Below the pieces are notes generated by a model. It ran no database searches. It saw only the letters and a list, made by a program, of their open reading frames with translations, and was not told the origin of the DNA. A program made the position numbers and the translations under genes. Positions 1-8,793 of a stretch of DNA of 64,000 nucleotides are shown here, piece by piece. The stretch lies in contig NZ_MDVC01000107.1 in the NCBI RefSeq assembly GCF_002777425.1, positions 62,001 to 126,000 on the forward strand. Reading direction: 5' to 3'. Positions within the stretch are counted from its first letter, which is position 1; each line of letters opens with the position of its first letter. The stretch is from Snodgrassella alvi. GTDB lineage: Bacteria > Pseudomonadota > Gammaproteobacteria > Burkholderiales > Neisseriaceae.

Positions 1-2
1 AT

Positions 3-470
3 ACCAGCATCAAAACTTTGCCGTCTGATTTAAAAGTAGAAGGTGATCTTTGGCTTAGCTATTCCAATATTAAAAAATTACCGGATAATTTAAAGTTAAA
101 TGGCGATTTAATTTTAAATAATACAAAAATTAAAAGACTTCCTAAAAATTTATCTGTGAAGAATACTTTAGATATCCGACATACTAAAATCACTACTTTG
201 CCTGAAGATTTGGCGTTTGGCTGTATCGAATTAAATCCTAAAAAAATAAAAAACATAGTTTATAAAAATTGTCCTTCAGTAAAAGCAACAATTTTTGCAG
301 TCTATTTACAAGGAGAAATCAAAATTGTAGGCGGAAATACTCTGGTAGGTAATTTAGCGGAATTTGAACAGCGTACAGATAAATTATTTTTACAAGCAGA
401 AGCTGATGAATGTAAACAGATTGCTCGAGATTGTGCAGTGCAATTACAGCAAAAACTATTCCTTAACTAA
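3..470 (+). CDS. Leucine-rich-repeat protein, 3' end only (5' end lies outside the window)
   Basis: This reading frame is open from the first base of the window, so the gene begins upstream. A TTG at 18 lies inside the repeat pattern and is not a credible start. Three and a half repeats of exactly 20 residues are visible, with consensus [T/S]xIxxLPxxLxVxxxLxLxx, a bacterial LRR type. They are followed by a non-repeat C-terminal tail of about 85 residues rich in Glu, Asp and Gln, ending in Phe-Leu-Asn. LRR proteins of this type are usually protein-binding; no enzymatic motif is seen and the function is unknown. The base composition is AT-rich. A hairpin with a T-rich tail follows about 70 bases after the stop. 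Confidence 0.7.
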   Translation, partial: TSIKTLPSDLKVEGDLWLSYSNIKKLPDNLKLNGDLILNNTKIKRLPKNLSVKNTLDIRHTKITTLPEDLAFGCIELNPKKIKNIVYKNCPSVKATIFAVYLQGEIKIVGGNTLVGNLAEFEQRTDKLFLQAEADECKQIARDCAVQLQQKLFLN

Positions 471-541
471 TCTGCTGGTTTATGTGGTTGCTTGATTCAG
501 GTAATCCTCAACTGATGATTGTCTGAATTTAGCCAAATAGC

Positions 542-574
542 AAACCACTAAATTCATGCCGGCAGTGGTTTTGT
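542..574 (+). terminator. Terminator-like hairpin after the LRR gene
   Basis: Stem AAACCACT (542-549) pairs with AGTGGTTT (564-571), with an inner GCCGGC in the loop and a short T-rich tail. Intrinsic terminator of moderate quality. Confidence 0.45.
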
Positions 575-888
575 CTTGTAATAGCAAATGATATCAGCAG
601 TATAGATAATCAGCCTAGAAACAATTCCATTGCTCCCCGTACTGCTTGATTTTAAAACCCTGGCATTAGTTTTATTAATCAAACTACCAGATATAGGAAT
701 TTAATATCATCTGCCAGAGAAATATTATTTATTAGCCTAAGTAGCAGATGTTATATATCACGACAGAGTACAAAATATATTCATAGCCTGTCGGTATTGA
801 ATCGGAATGTTTTATGGCTACCTGAAAATTTCGGGGCTGAGGGAAATAATATTTATTATGGCTTAGCATCAGCTATCTTTATCCACAA

Positions 889-919
889 TAAAAAGCCTGC
901 AAATTATATTTGCAGGCTT
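889..919 (-). terminator. Intrinsic terminator of the RTX gene
   Basis: Twelve-base stem (893-904 with 908-919, core AAGCCTGC/GCAGGCTT) and a three-base loop. On the minus strand the stem is followed by TTTTTATT. It lies about 25 bases past the RTX stop codon, on the correct strand. Confidence 0.85.
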
Positions 920-942
920 GTCTGTACTACAGTGCTTTTGGC

Positions 943-3900
943 TTAACCACAGTTGGCCGCAAGAATATTCGGCGGTGCAAACTGCTTCACCTCATCCGCC
1001 GCCCATATCCGGCCTTCACTGCTGCCACTGGAGAAAGTAGCCATTGCTCCTACCAATTGCTGTACCTGTGCGGCTGTATAGTGCATACCATCCGCAGTAT
1101 GAATCTGATACTGCCGGTACGACGCATCCGCAAACCAGTTATCCAGCCGTACCTGATCATGTGAACCAATATGGCCGATAAGCAGGTCATCCCCATTGCG
1201 GCTTAGTCGCAACTCATCACTACGGTAGTCGACAAAATCCAGAATATCGCCCTGCGATTCATTTGCCGCCTGATCAATCACCTCATCGTATCCATAACCG
1301 GCTCGGAATACATAACGATCCCGCTGCCAGCTACCGCCAACCAGCAAATCATTACCGCTGCCTCCTTCCAGAATATCCATGCCAGCACCACCAAATAACT
1401 GATCATCTCCGGCACCGCCATACAGAATATCATTGCCGTCGCCGCCATCAAGCAAATCATTGCCGCCATAGCCATGTAAAATATCATTACCGCCATAGCC
1501 ATACATCAAATCCTTGCCGGCCGTACCAAAAAGCTCATTATCCCTATCATTGCCTTCAATAATGCGGTCATACTTGGCGGCATTATGATGCTGTATGTTA
1601 TCAGTCAGCTGCTTTAAGGAGCGCGTTATATAAGAATTACCACCATTAGGCTGGGCAAATAATAAATTATTCATATCCAGGCTGTTGGCACGTCCATCCA
1701 GATAATAGCCAACCAGATAGATTACATCCCCATTAACTCCATTGGTTACCTTAATGCCTTTTTCGTAAGTACTGATGGACAGATTATCCAGTGGCACATC
1801 CACAATCACTATCGACTGCCCACTGTAATCCTCAATTGTGGTAACGCCGTCACCACTCTTGAATACAAAGTAATCATCACCTGTACCACCATTCAGATAA
1901 TCATTGCCTTTGCCGCCCAGCAGCCAGTCACGCCCGTCGCCGCCGTAAAGCCGGTCGTTACCATTACCGCCACTGAGGTAATCATTTCCTTCATCGCCTT
2001 GCAGCAGATCATTGCCTTCGCCGCCAAGTATCGTATCATTGCCGGCGCCGCCATAAATCACATCATTACCACCGGCCGTATCCGTATCATTCATATTCAT
2101 CGCATTACCGCCGCTGAGGAAATCATTGCCCTCCCCGCCATAGAGCACATCATTGCCGCCACCGCCAAAAACGGTGTCGTTGCCGGTACCACCATCAAGG
2201 TAATCATTGCCATAGCCACCATCTATATAATCATCACCTTCTTCGCCATAGATGGTGTCATTACCATTATCCTGCGGCCGGTTTTCTTTCGGATTCTTCC
2301 AGCCCAGATCGCCGAATAATTTATCATTACCCGCACCACCATAAATCAGGTCATCACCCAGCTGCCCCACCACCAGATCATTACCGTTACCAGCGTAAAT
2401 AGTATCGTTATAGCTATTGTCTGTAGCCACAATATCCATACCGACACCAGAATTGAAATCACCGAATATCTGGTCATCACCATCGCCACCATAAATGGTA
2501 TCGCGGCCACCACCACCAAAGAGAATGTCATCGCCGATGCCGCCATCCAGTGTATCATCGCCATAGCCGCCAAAAATCATGTCATTGCCAGCGCCGCCGG
2601 AAAGATAATCATTCCCCGCCATGGTGGTATTTAGCTCATGGCCTTCACGACCATCATCACCCCATAGCATATCATCGCCATCACCACCGATAATCCAGTC
2701 ATCACCACCACCGCCAGCCAGCTTATCATTGCCGGTGCCGCCGTCGATGAAATCATTACCATGTTCGGTAATATCTTTATCTAACCAGTCACCATAAATT
2801 TCGTCATCGCCAGCGTCGCCATACAGTTCATCATTGCCGGCGCCACCATAAATTTTGTCATTATCATCACCGCCATGAATCACATCATCGCCATAGCCAC
2901 CATCGAGAATATCATTGCCGGCATCGCCCCAAATATGATCGTTGCCATTAAGCTCCGGATGGCGGCCTTTGGGGTCTGAATCATCACCCCAGATTATATC
3001 GTCGTCATCACCACCATAGAGATAATCATCACCACCACCGCCAATAATTTTGTCATTACCGGCACCGCCATAAATAGTGTCATTGCCATGATATTTAGCG
3101 TCCAGCATTTTTCCTGTTTCATAAATGCCATCATCGCCAAACAGGCGGTCATCTCCATCGCCGCCAATAATCACATCATTACCACCACCGCCAACTATCT
3201 CATCATTGCCGTCGCCGCCATCAATATAGTCATCCCCATGTAAGGCACCCGCCAGCGAGGTTAGGTAGCCTGGCGTTGTAATACCATCGCCATATAAAAA
3301 ATCATTTCCTTTGCCTCCTACAATATAATCATTGCCAGCCATACCATAGATGATATCGTCACCCTGTTCCGTGCTGCCCGGAGCCACTGAATCACCTTCA
3401 ATATAATCATTCAGATTACCGCCTACAATATGGTCATTGCCATCACCACCATATAAATAGTCTCCACCCCCATCCGCAGCATCATCACTTCTTCCACTAA
3501 TACCATCAAATATCCGGACGCCATCCCGATTAATATATATGCCCCAGTTTGGGCCGGCATAAATTAGTTTTTTACCGGAAGCCGGCATCGTCCAGCGCTC
3601 ATCCGGGCGGACACGATTACCAATAGTTAAATGATGATTAGCCCAGATAAAATCATCACCGGCACCGCCTTTGATGATGTCGGAGCCGCCACCTCCGGCA
3701 AGTAAATCCGTGCCATCGCCGCCCAGAATAATATCGTTACCGCCCATGCCGTCAATCGCATCGCCGCCATCGAGGCCATTAATCTCATCGGCACCGTCTG
3801 TGCCCTTAATCACATCTTCAAAGCCTTTTTCTATCACACCACCAATAATCGCACCTTTGGCATTGCGATTTTTCCAGCCCCAGTAATATTGGCCGGCGAA

Positions 3901-6021
3901 ACTCTTGTCTAAATCAAAGTGGCCTTCTTCATGAATAATTTTTGTGCGCCAGTCGCCAACAATTTTATTGATTTTATTATTGTTATTGTTACTATCCTTG
4001 AATTTGGGCAGCCTGATACCAAGCTTGCCGCCACTCATTTGCTCCCAGCCGACAATGGTTAAAATATCATTTTTGTTTTCCTGCGATTGAATCACCAGGT
4101 CGCCAGTGATTTTATCCACACTTATACGCCATTTCTCATCGGATGAAATCCAGACATTATTTTCTTTTGCTGTCCATTTGAGTTTTGAAAGCAGTTGGTT
4201 ATTAAGATAGATACTGCCTTTGCCGTCAGAATCATAAATCTTATCCTTGCCATCGCCGCTATTGAAATAATACTTGTCTGCGCCAACACCGCCTACCAGA
4301 ATATCATTGCCTTTACCGCCCCTGAGCGTATCATTGCCGGCGCCGCCAAACAGATAATCATCACCGTCACCGCCAGAGATATCATCATTGCCCTTGCCAC
4401 CAAAAATCACATCCGCCTGCTTGCCGCCCACTACTTTAGTAGTGCCATTGCCCAGCATCACCACCTGATGGGCGTCATCACCAGCATTGGCATCGGTACT
4501 CCAGCTTTGCCCGGTTTGCTCATCACGAAATACAATCGCATCTTCGGCGCCGAAGCCGTATTGCTTACGAATCGATTCTATTATCGATTTTTGTTGCAGA
4601 TAGCTCGGGCGCCTAGAAAAAGCAACACCGTCATGTTCATTAAATTTATCACTTAACACCTGATTATATTCATCTGCCTGAGCAAGGCGCATTTCCTGAA
4701 TCATCCAGGTGCGCACCTTAATCCAGTCTTCGCCTACATCATCAATTTTCCGCGCCGTTGGCATCTTATCCGGATTCAATACTACTACCGGATTAAGCTG
4801 CATCAGTGCATTCAGATACAGCGATACCATTTGTTGATTGCCTTGTTTTTCCCATGCCTGCAACTGCGTTAATAATTTTTCCGGCAGCTCATCAATAAAT
4901 GCCAGCTGGTATTTAAATTCAAACTTGCCCGGCTTCCCGGCAATTTCATTGCGATGACCATTCACCGGATCAAAGACAAAACCCATCCCTTTATCAGCAA
5001 AATTATCGTAATTAATGCTATTAATCCGCGGATTGGATGAATTAATGCTATTAGTATTTAATATTGCTGCCATAATCCATTGTGTTACCGCCTTGCCGCC
5101 AGCTACGTCCCAGTTATATTTCAACTGCTCTAATTCTGCATCTGAACTCTGCTGATTGGTAAAATATCGCCCAATTGCCCGATCGTATGGAGAACCATAG
5201 TCCTTGTACCATAAGTTTTCCATACCTTCTTTACCAAATTCTTGCCAATAATCCTTTAGCGGGGCAAATCTGCTAGTATTATCTATCCACTTTTTCGCCA
5301 GTGCCTGATCAGCGCTGGAAATTGGCACTTTTTTATAGCAACTCCGAAGCAGCATTCCCCCAACCAGACCCAAACTCGCTGCCATTAGCTCTATCGCAGC
5401 AGAGGATTTAGGTTTACCAGTTAGTTTATCAATATAAATATACCCATTATGAGCATCTCTCATGATTTCAGATAATCCAAAGCTCATCGTCCAGCTATCG
5501 ACATTGGTGCCTTCGGTTGCCCACATAGCTTCCCACTCTCGTTCGACAACCTGTTCGCCTTTGATTTCGCGCCCACCAATGAGTTTCCCCGACGCATACT
5601 GTTCGATAATGCGCATCGGCTCATACAGCGTCCAGTAATTAATATCAACATTATTATCTTTAAATACCTTAATATGAAATTCTTTCATTTGTTGATAAGT
5701 AATATCCTGACTGACACTACCCGAACCGGCCTTTTTCTCTAGCATAGCCAGATAACCCAAGGCCATGCCGCGGCGAATCTTATTGGTTTCATCGGTAGTC
5801 AAAACATGATGATGTTCTTCTGCCACCGCCTGCATAAATTCCAGCGCGCCATTACCGGTAATGGTATCTGCCGATGCTACCCCATACGCCCATTTAGCAT
5901 AATGATAGCCACGTTTGGCCAGTTGCTGATACACTTCACCAACATCGGATAAATCCCCATTTAATATTTGCTCACGCCATGCCTTGATTTCAGCTGCCGA
6001 TACTTTTTGCGCTTCTAACAT
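943..6021 (-). CDS. Large RTX calcium-binding protein, FrpC/FrpA-like, probable type I secretion substrate
   Basis: The 1692-residue protein has a unique N-terminal region (about 1-525) without a recognised fold. It is followed by three blocks of the Ca2+-binding nonapeptide GGxGxDxLx: roughly 528-600, 733-1390 and 1495-1565, several dozen repeats in all. A HYD-like linker typical of haemolysin-type proteins (WISSDEKWRI, then ILTIVGWEQ) sits at about 602-670. The C-terminal 120 residues contain LDNWF, typical of the end of RTX exoproteins, and should carry the secretion signal. The start at 6021 is preceded by GGGAG at good spacing; an upstream in-frame Met at 6063 lacks such a site. It lies 45 bases after a lipoprotein gene, the order of neisserial frpD-frpC. 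No secretion ABC/HlyD genes are in the window. No toxin enzyme domain is recognised. Confidence 0.9.
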   Translation of the reverse strand: MLEAQKVSAAEIKAWREQILNGDLSDVGEVYQQLAKRGYHYAKWAYGVASADTITGNGALEFMQAVAEEHHHVLTTDETNKIRRGMALGYLAMLEKKAGSGSVSQDITYQQMKEFHIKVFKDNNVDINYWTLYEPMRIIEQYASGKLIGGREIKGEQVVEREWEAMWATEGTNVDSWTMSFGLSEIMRDAHNGYIYIDKLTGKPKSSAAIELMAASLGLVGGMLLRSCYKKVPISSADQALAKKWIDNTSRFAPLKDYWQEFGKEGMENLWYKDYGSPYDRAIGRYFTNQQSSDAELEQLKYNWDVAGGKAVTQWIMAAILNTNSINSSNPRINSINYDNFADKGMGFVFDPVNGHRNEIAGKPGKFEFKYQLAFIDELPEKLLTQLQAWEKQGNQQMVSLYLNALMQLNPVVVLNPDKMPTARKIDDVGEDWIKVRTWMIQEMRLAQADEYNQVLSDKFNEHDGVAFSRRPSYLQQKSIIESIRKQYGFGAEDAIVFRDEQTGQSWSTDANAGDDAHQVVMLGNGTTKVVGGKQADVIFGGKGNDDISGGDGDDYLFGGAGNDTLRGGKGNDILVGGVGADKYYFNSGDGKDKIYDSDGKGSIYLNNQLLSKLKWTAKENNVWISSDEKWRISVDKITGDLVIQSQENKNDILTIVGWEQMSGGKLGIRLPKFKDSNNNNNKINKIVGDWRTKIIHEEGHFDLDKSFAGQYYWGWKNRNAKGAIIGGVIEKGFEDVIKGTDGADEINGLDGGDAIDGMGGNDIILGGDGTDLLAGGGGSDIIKGGAGDDFIWANHHLTIGNRVRPDERWTMPASGKKLIYAGPNWGIYINRDGVRIFDGISGRSDDAADGGGDYLYGGDGNDHIVGGNLNDYIEGDSVAPGSTEQGDDIIYGMAGNDYIVGGKGNDFLYGDGITTPGYLTSLAGALHGDDYIDGGDGNDEIVGGGGNDVIIGGDGDDRLFGDDGIYETGKMLDAKYHGNDTIYGGAGNDKIIGGGGDDYLYGGDDDDIIWGDDSDPKGRHPELNGNDHIWGDAGNDILDGGYGDDVIHGGDDNDKIYGGAGNDELYGDAGDDEIYGDWLDKDITEHGNDFIDGGTGNDKLAGGGGDDWIIGGDGDDMLWGDDGREGHELNTTMAGNDYLSGGAGNDMIFGGYGDDTLDGGIGDDILFGGGGRDTIYGGDGDDQIFGDFNSGVGMDIVATDNSYNDTIYAGNGNDLVVGQLGDDLIYGGAGNDKLFGDLGWKNPKENRPQDNGNDTIYGEEGDDYIDGGYGNDYLDGGTGNDTVFGGGGNDVLYGGEGNDFLSGGNAMNMNDTDTAGGNDVIYGGAGNDTILGGEGNDLLQGDEGNDYLSGGNGNDRLYGGDGRDWLLGGKGNDYLNGGTGDDYFVFKSGDGVTTIEDYSGQSIVIVDVPLDNLSISTYEKGIKVTNGVNGDVIYLVGYYLDGRANSLDMNNLLFAQPNGGNSYITRSLKQLTDNIQHHNAAKYDRIIEGNDRDNELFGTAGKDLMYGYGGNDILHGYGGNDLLDGGDGNDILYGGAGDDQLFGGAGMDILEGGSGNDLLVGGSWQRDRYVFRAGYGYDEVIDQAANESQGDILDFVDYRSDELRLSRNGDDLLIGHIGSHDQVRLDNWFADASYRQYQIHTADGMHYTAAQVQQLVGAMATFSSGSSEGRIWAADEVKQFAPPNILAANCG

Positions 6022-6066
6022 ATTTATCTCCCTAGAAATAATCAACAGTTCTACTGCTACCAAAAA

Positions 6067-6948
6067 CTAAGCTTTACCAATCTGTTTGCCCAGCAGCTTG
6101 CCCTCCCGGCTTACGCGCCAGCTATCCAGTATTTTGATAATATTATTCTCCATCTCCTGCCACTGTGGCAGATAAGTACGGCTGTAACTAATCCATACTT
6201 GGATATGCCAGTCATCGTTATAAAACATATGGTCACAGGAATCTATATGATGGGTAAATTCACACTTGATATAGGTTTTAATATTGCCGGCCTGATCTTT
6301 TTTGATAAAAATATCCTTGGCATTGTCATCCCATTTCCACGGCTCGCCGGTTTTTGGATCAATACCATTATTTGCCCGATATACGGTTAGGCCATACAGC
6401 GGTTGTGGCTGCTGGATATAATCAAAATAGGTGATTTCTTTCGCCAATTTGAATTCATTCTGAACTGTGAAGTTAAAATTCAACGGCGCAGTAGCATCAT
6501 ATTGACCATAGACACTTACGCTCGCCCACGGAAAAGGTTTGCCATATGGGATTAAGGTTTCATTATCGCGGCGATAATCCTGTTGTGTCTGCCGAAAAGA
6601 GGTATAAATATCGCCATCAGTAATCCGATACAGAAAGCCAAATGATTCAATCGGCAAATCGTAAGATTCTGGCGGACGCTGGTATTTGGCTTTGATTTTC
6701 GGATCGGCAAAATCGCCCGGATCACCCATATAACGTGCCCAGCCATCAATCACACCAGCGGGGATGCTGATAGAGTGAGTACCCAGCTTACCAATGGTAT
6801 CGGCGCGGCCACGGCTATCACGGTTATAGAATGGTACGGGTACCTGCTGTGCTGGCTGTTCGCTCAAATAATAGTCACAGCCGGTAAGCAGCAATACCTG
6901 CCACAGCAGCACCGCGATAAGCACAATCTTTTTGCATCCAGACTTCAT
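6067..6948 (-). CDS. Lipoprotein upstream of the RTX gene, FrpD-like (copy 1)
   Basis: The 293-residue protein starts with a basic N-terminus, a hydrophobic segment and the lipobox LLTGC near residue 24, so it should be lipidated and membrane anchored. The mature part is rich in Tyr, Trp and Asp, including SVYGQYDA, FNFTVQNEF and ILDSWRV. It carries no enzyme motif I know. It is translated just upstream of the RTX protein, matching neisserial FrpD, an outer-membrane lipoprotein known to bind the FrpC N-terminus. Equivalence is inferred from context and type, not from alignment. Two near-identical paralogues follow in tandem. Copy 1 lacks the five-residue EKQSA insert after the signal region that copies 2 and 3 carry. 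SD-like AGGG lies upstream of the start. Confidence 0.75.
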   Translation of the reverse strand: MKSGCKKIVLIAVLLWQVLLLTGCDYYLSEQPAQQVPVPFYNRDSRGRADTIGKLGTHSISIPAGVIDGWARYMGDPGDFADPKIKAKYQRPPESYDLPIESFGFLYRITDGDIYTSFRQTQQDYRRDNETLIPYGKPFPWASVSVYGQYDATAPLNFNFTVQNEFKLAKEITYFDYIQQPQPLYGLTVYRANNGIDPKTGEPWKWDDNAKDIFIKKDQAGNIKTYIKCEFTHHIDSCDHMFYNDDWHIQVWISYSRTYLPQWQEMENNIIKILDSWRVSREGKLLGKQIGKA

Positions 6949-7117
6949 AAGCAGCCCTGTTGCTCTATTTATAGAGTAAAAATTAACAGAAATTTTACCA
7001 AAATAAAAGAAAAAGAATGCGATTTTAAAATTTTTATTGTTTTAAATTAAATGTTAAGCAGTAGTTTAGTATTGGTGTATATGGAATATATTAATAAATA
7101 TTTACATTGCACTAAGC

Positions 7118-7378
7118 TCAACCAGCGCAGCGAATCATATTGGTTTCATCGGCCATTAAAATATGATGATGTTCTTCCGCCACTGCCTGCATAAATTCCA
7201 ATGCGCCATTACCGGTAATGGTATCCGCCGATGCTACCCCATACGCCCATTGAGCATAATGATAGCCACGTTTGGCCAGTTGCAGATACACCTCGCCAAC
7301 ATCGTTCAAATCACCATTTAATATTTGCTCACGCCATGCCTGAATTTCACTTCTACTTACTTTTTTTGCTTCTAACAT
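7118..7378 (-). pseudogene. Truncated RTX N-terminus, 86 codons (copy 2)
   Basis: The start at 7378 has an excellent AAGGAG site. The 86 residues match the N-terminus of the full RTX protein almost residue for residue, for example GNGALEFMQAVA and KRGYHYA. After the Ile-Arg at codon 83 the sequence switches to Cys-Ala-Gly-stop, where the full gene continues Arg-Gly-Met. It is either a remnant of an RTX gene cut by duplication or a retained small protein. The intact frame and good ribosome site leave the second possibility open. If FrpC-like logic holds, this segment may be part of the lipoprotein-binding region. Confidence 0.7.
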
Positions 7379-7423
7379 ACTGTTCTCCTTGAAAATAATC
7401 AACAGTTCTACTGCTACCAAAAA

Positions 7424-8317
7424 CTAAGCTTTACCAATCTGTTTGCCCAGCAGCTTGCCTTCCCTGCTTACCCGCCAGCTATCCAGTATTTTAATAATAT
7501 TGCCCTCCATCTCCTGCCATTGTGGCAGATAAGTACGGCTATAACTAATCCATACTTGGATATGCCATCTATCGTTATAAAACATATGACTACAAGAATT
7601 GATATGATGAGTAAATTGACACTTGATATAGGTTTTAATATTGCCGGCCTGATCTTTTTTGATAAAAATATCTTTGGCATTGTCATCCCATTTCCATGGT
7701 TCGCCGGTTTCCGGATCAATACCATTATTGGCCCGATATAAGGTTAAGTTATACAGCGGTTGTTCCTGCTGGATATAGTCAAAATGGGTGATGTCTTTCG
7801 CCAATTTGAATTCATTCTGAACAGTGAAGTTAAAATTCAATGGTGCAGCAGCATCATATTGGCCATAGACACTTACGCTTGCCCACGGAAAGGGTTTGCC
7901 ATAAGGGATTAAGGTTTCATTATCGCGGCGATAATCCTGTTGTGTCTGCCGGAAAGAAGTATAGACATCACCATCAGTAATCCGATACAGAAAGCCAAAT
8001 GATTCAATTGGTAAATCATAGGTTTTAGGTGGACGCTGGTATTTGGCTTTGATTTTCGGATCGGCAAAATCGCCCGGATCGCCAACATAACGTGCCCAGC
8101 CATCAATCACGCCTGCGGGGATACTGATGGAGTGAGTGCCGAGTTTGCCAATGGTGTCATAACGCCCACGACTATCCTGATTGCGGAATGGTTCTGGTAC
8201 CTGCTGCGCTGATTGTTTTTCCGGCTGTTCGCTCAAATAATAGTCACAGCCGGCAAGTAGCAACATCTGCCACAGCAGCACCACGATAAGCACAATCTTT
8301 TTGCATCCAGACTTCAT
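7424..8317 (-). CDS. Lipoprotein paralogue, FrpD-like (copy 2)
   Basis: The 297-residue tandem paralogue has lipobox LLAGC near residue 24 and the EKQSA insert after it that copy 1 lacks. The mature part is nearly identical to copy 1 through the middle (residues about 60-170). Substitutions are scattered in the last third, such as the YNLTLYRA and HHINSCSHMF segments. It is followed 45 bases later by a truncated RTX N-terminus instead of a full RTX gene, so it looks like an orphan partner or immunity-like copy. It has its own upstream spacer and an AGGG ribosome site. The frame is fully open, which argues for expression. Confidence 0.75.
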   Translation of the reverse strand: MKSGCKKIVLIVVLLWQMLLLAGCDYYLSEQPEKQSAQQVPEPFRNQDSRGRYDTIGKLGTHSISIPAGVIDGWARYVGDPGDFADPKIKAKYQRPPKTYDLPIESFGFLYRITDGDVYTSFRQTQQDYRRDNETLIPYGKPFPWASVSVYGQYDAAAPLNFNFTVQNEFKLAKDITHFDYIQQEQPLYNLTLYRANNGIDPETGEPWKWDDNAKDIFIKKDQAGNIKTYIKCQFTHHINSCSHMFYNDRWHIQVWISYSRTYLPQWQEMEGNIIKILDSWRVSREGKLLGKQIGKA

Positions 8318-8487
8318 AAGCAGCCCTGTTGCTCTATTTTATAGAGTAAAAATTAACATAAATTTTACGAAAAGAAAAGAAAAAGAATGCGATTTTAAAA
8401 ATTTTATTGTTTTAAATTAAATGTTAAACAACAATTCAGTATTCATGTATATCGGATATATTAATAAATATTTACATTGCGCTAAGT

Positions 8488-8748
8488 TCAACCAGCGCAG
8501 CGAATCTTATTGGTTTCGTCGTCCGTTAAAATATGGTGATGTTCTTTCGCCACCGCCTGCATAAATTCCAGTGCGCCATTGCCGGTAATGGTATCTGCGG
8601 ATGCTACCCCGTACGCCCATTTGGCATAATGATAGCCACGTTTGGCCAGTTGCTGATACATTTCCCCAGCATCGGACAAATCGCCATTTTCAATTTGTTC
8701 TCGCCATGCCCTAATTTCATTTACTGATACTTTTTGTGCTTCAAACAT
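8488..8748 (-). pseudogene. Truncated RTX N-terminus, 86 codons (copy 3)
   Basis: Same structure and identical end (Cys-Ala-Gly-stop) as the fragment at 7118-7378, with a good AAGGAG upstream of the start at 8748. It differs from the full RTX N-terminus by about ten residues, for example Phe for Leu at position 2 and AKEHHHIL near the end. The shared breakpoint shows that truncation happened once and the truncated unit was then duplicated. Function is unknown; it may be a remnant or a small protein. Confidence 0.7.
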
Positions 8749-8793
8749 AGTAATCTCCTTGCGATAATTAATCAGTTGTACCACTACCAAAAA

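Larger units (their letters stand above)
471..942. other. Intergenic stretch between the LRR gene and the RTX gene end
   Basis: AT-rich spacer separating two genes that converge. It holds a terminator-like hairpin at 542-574 for the left gene and one at 889-919 for the right gene. I see no credible coding sequence in the remainder. Confidence 0.6.

Noticed and set aside
20..30. GCCGTCTGAT, close to the neisserial DNA uptake sequence
   Set aside because: It lies inside the LRR repeat, is not a full match, and no enrichment of the sequence was seen elsewhere in the window.
815..826. TGGCTACCTGAA, close to an uptake-sequence dialect of Neisseriaceae
   Set aside because: A single occurrence was noticed and no enrichment was apparent by eye; a genome-wide count would be needed.
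1263..4656. Several long open frames opposite and across the RTX gene
   Set aside because: They are low-complexity mirror frames of the Gly/Asp repeat codons, without ribosome sites or motifs.
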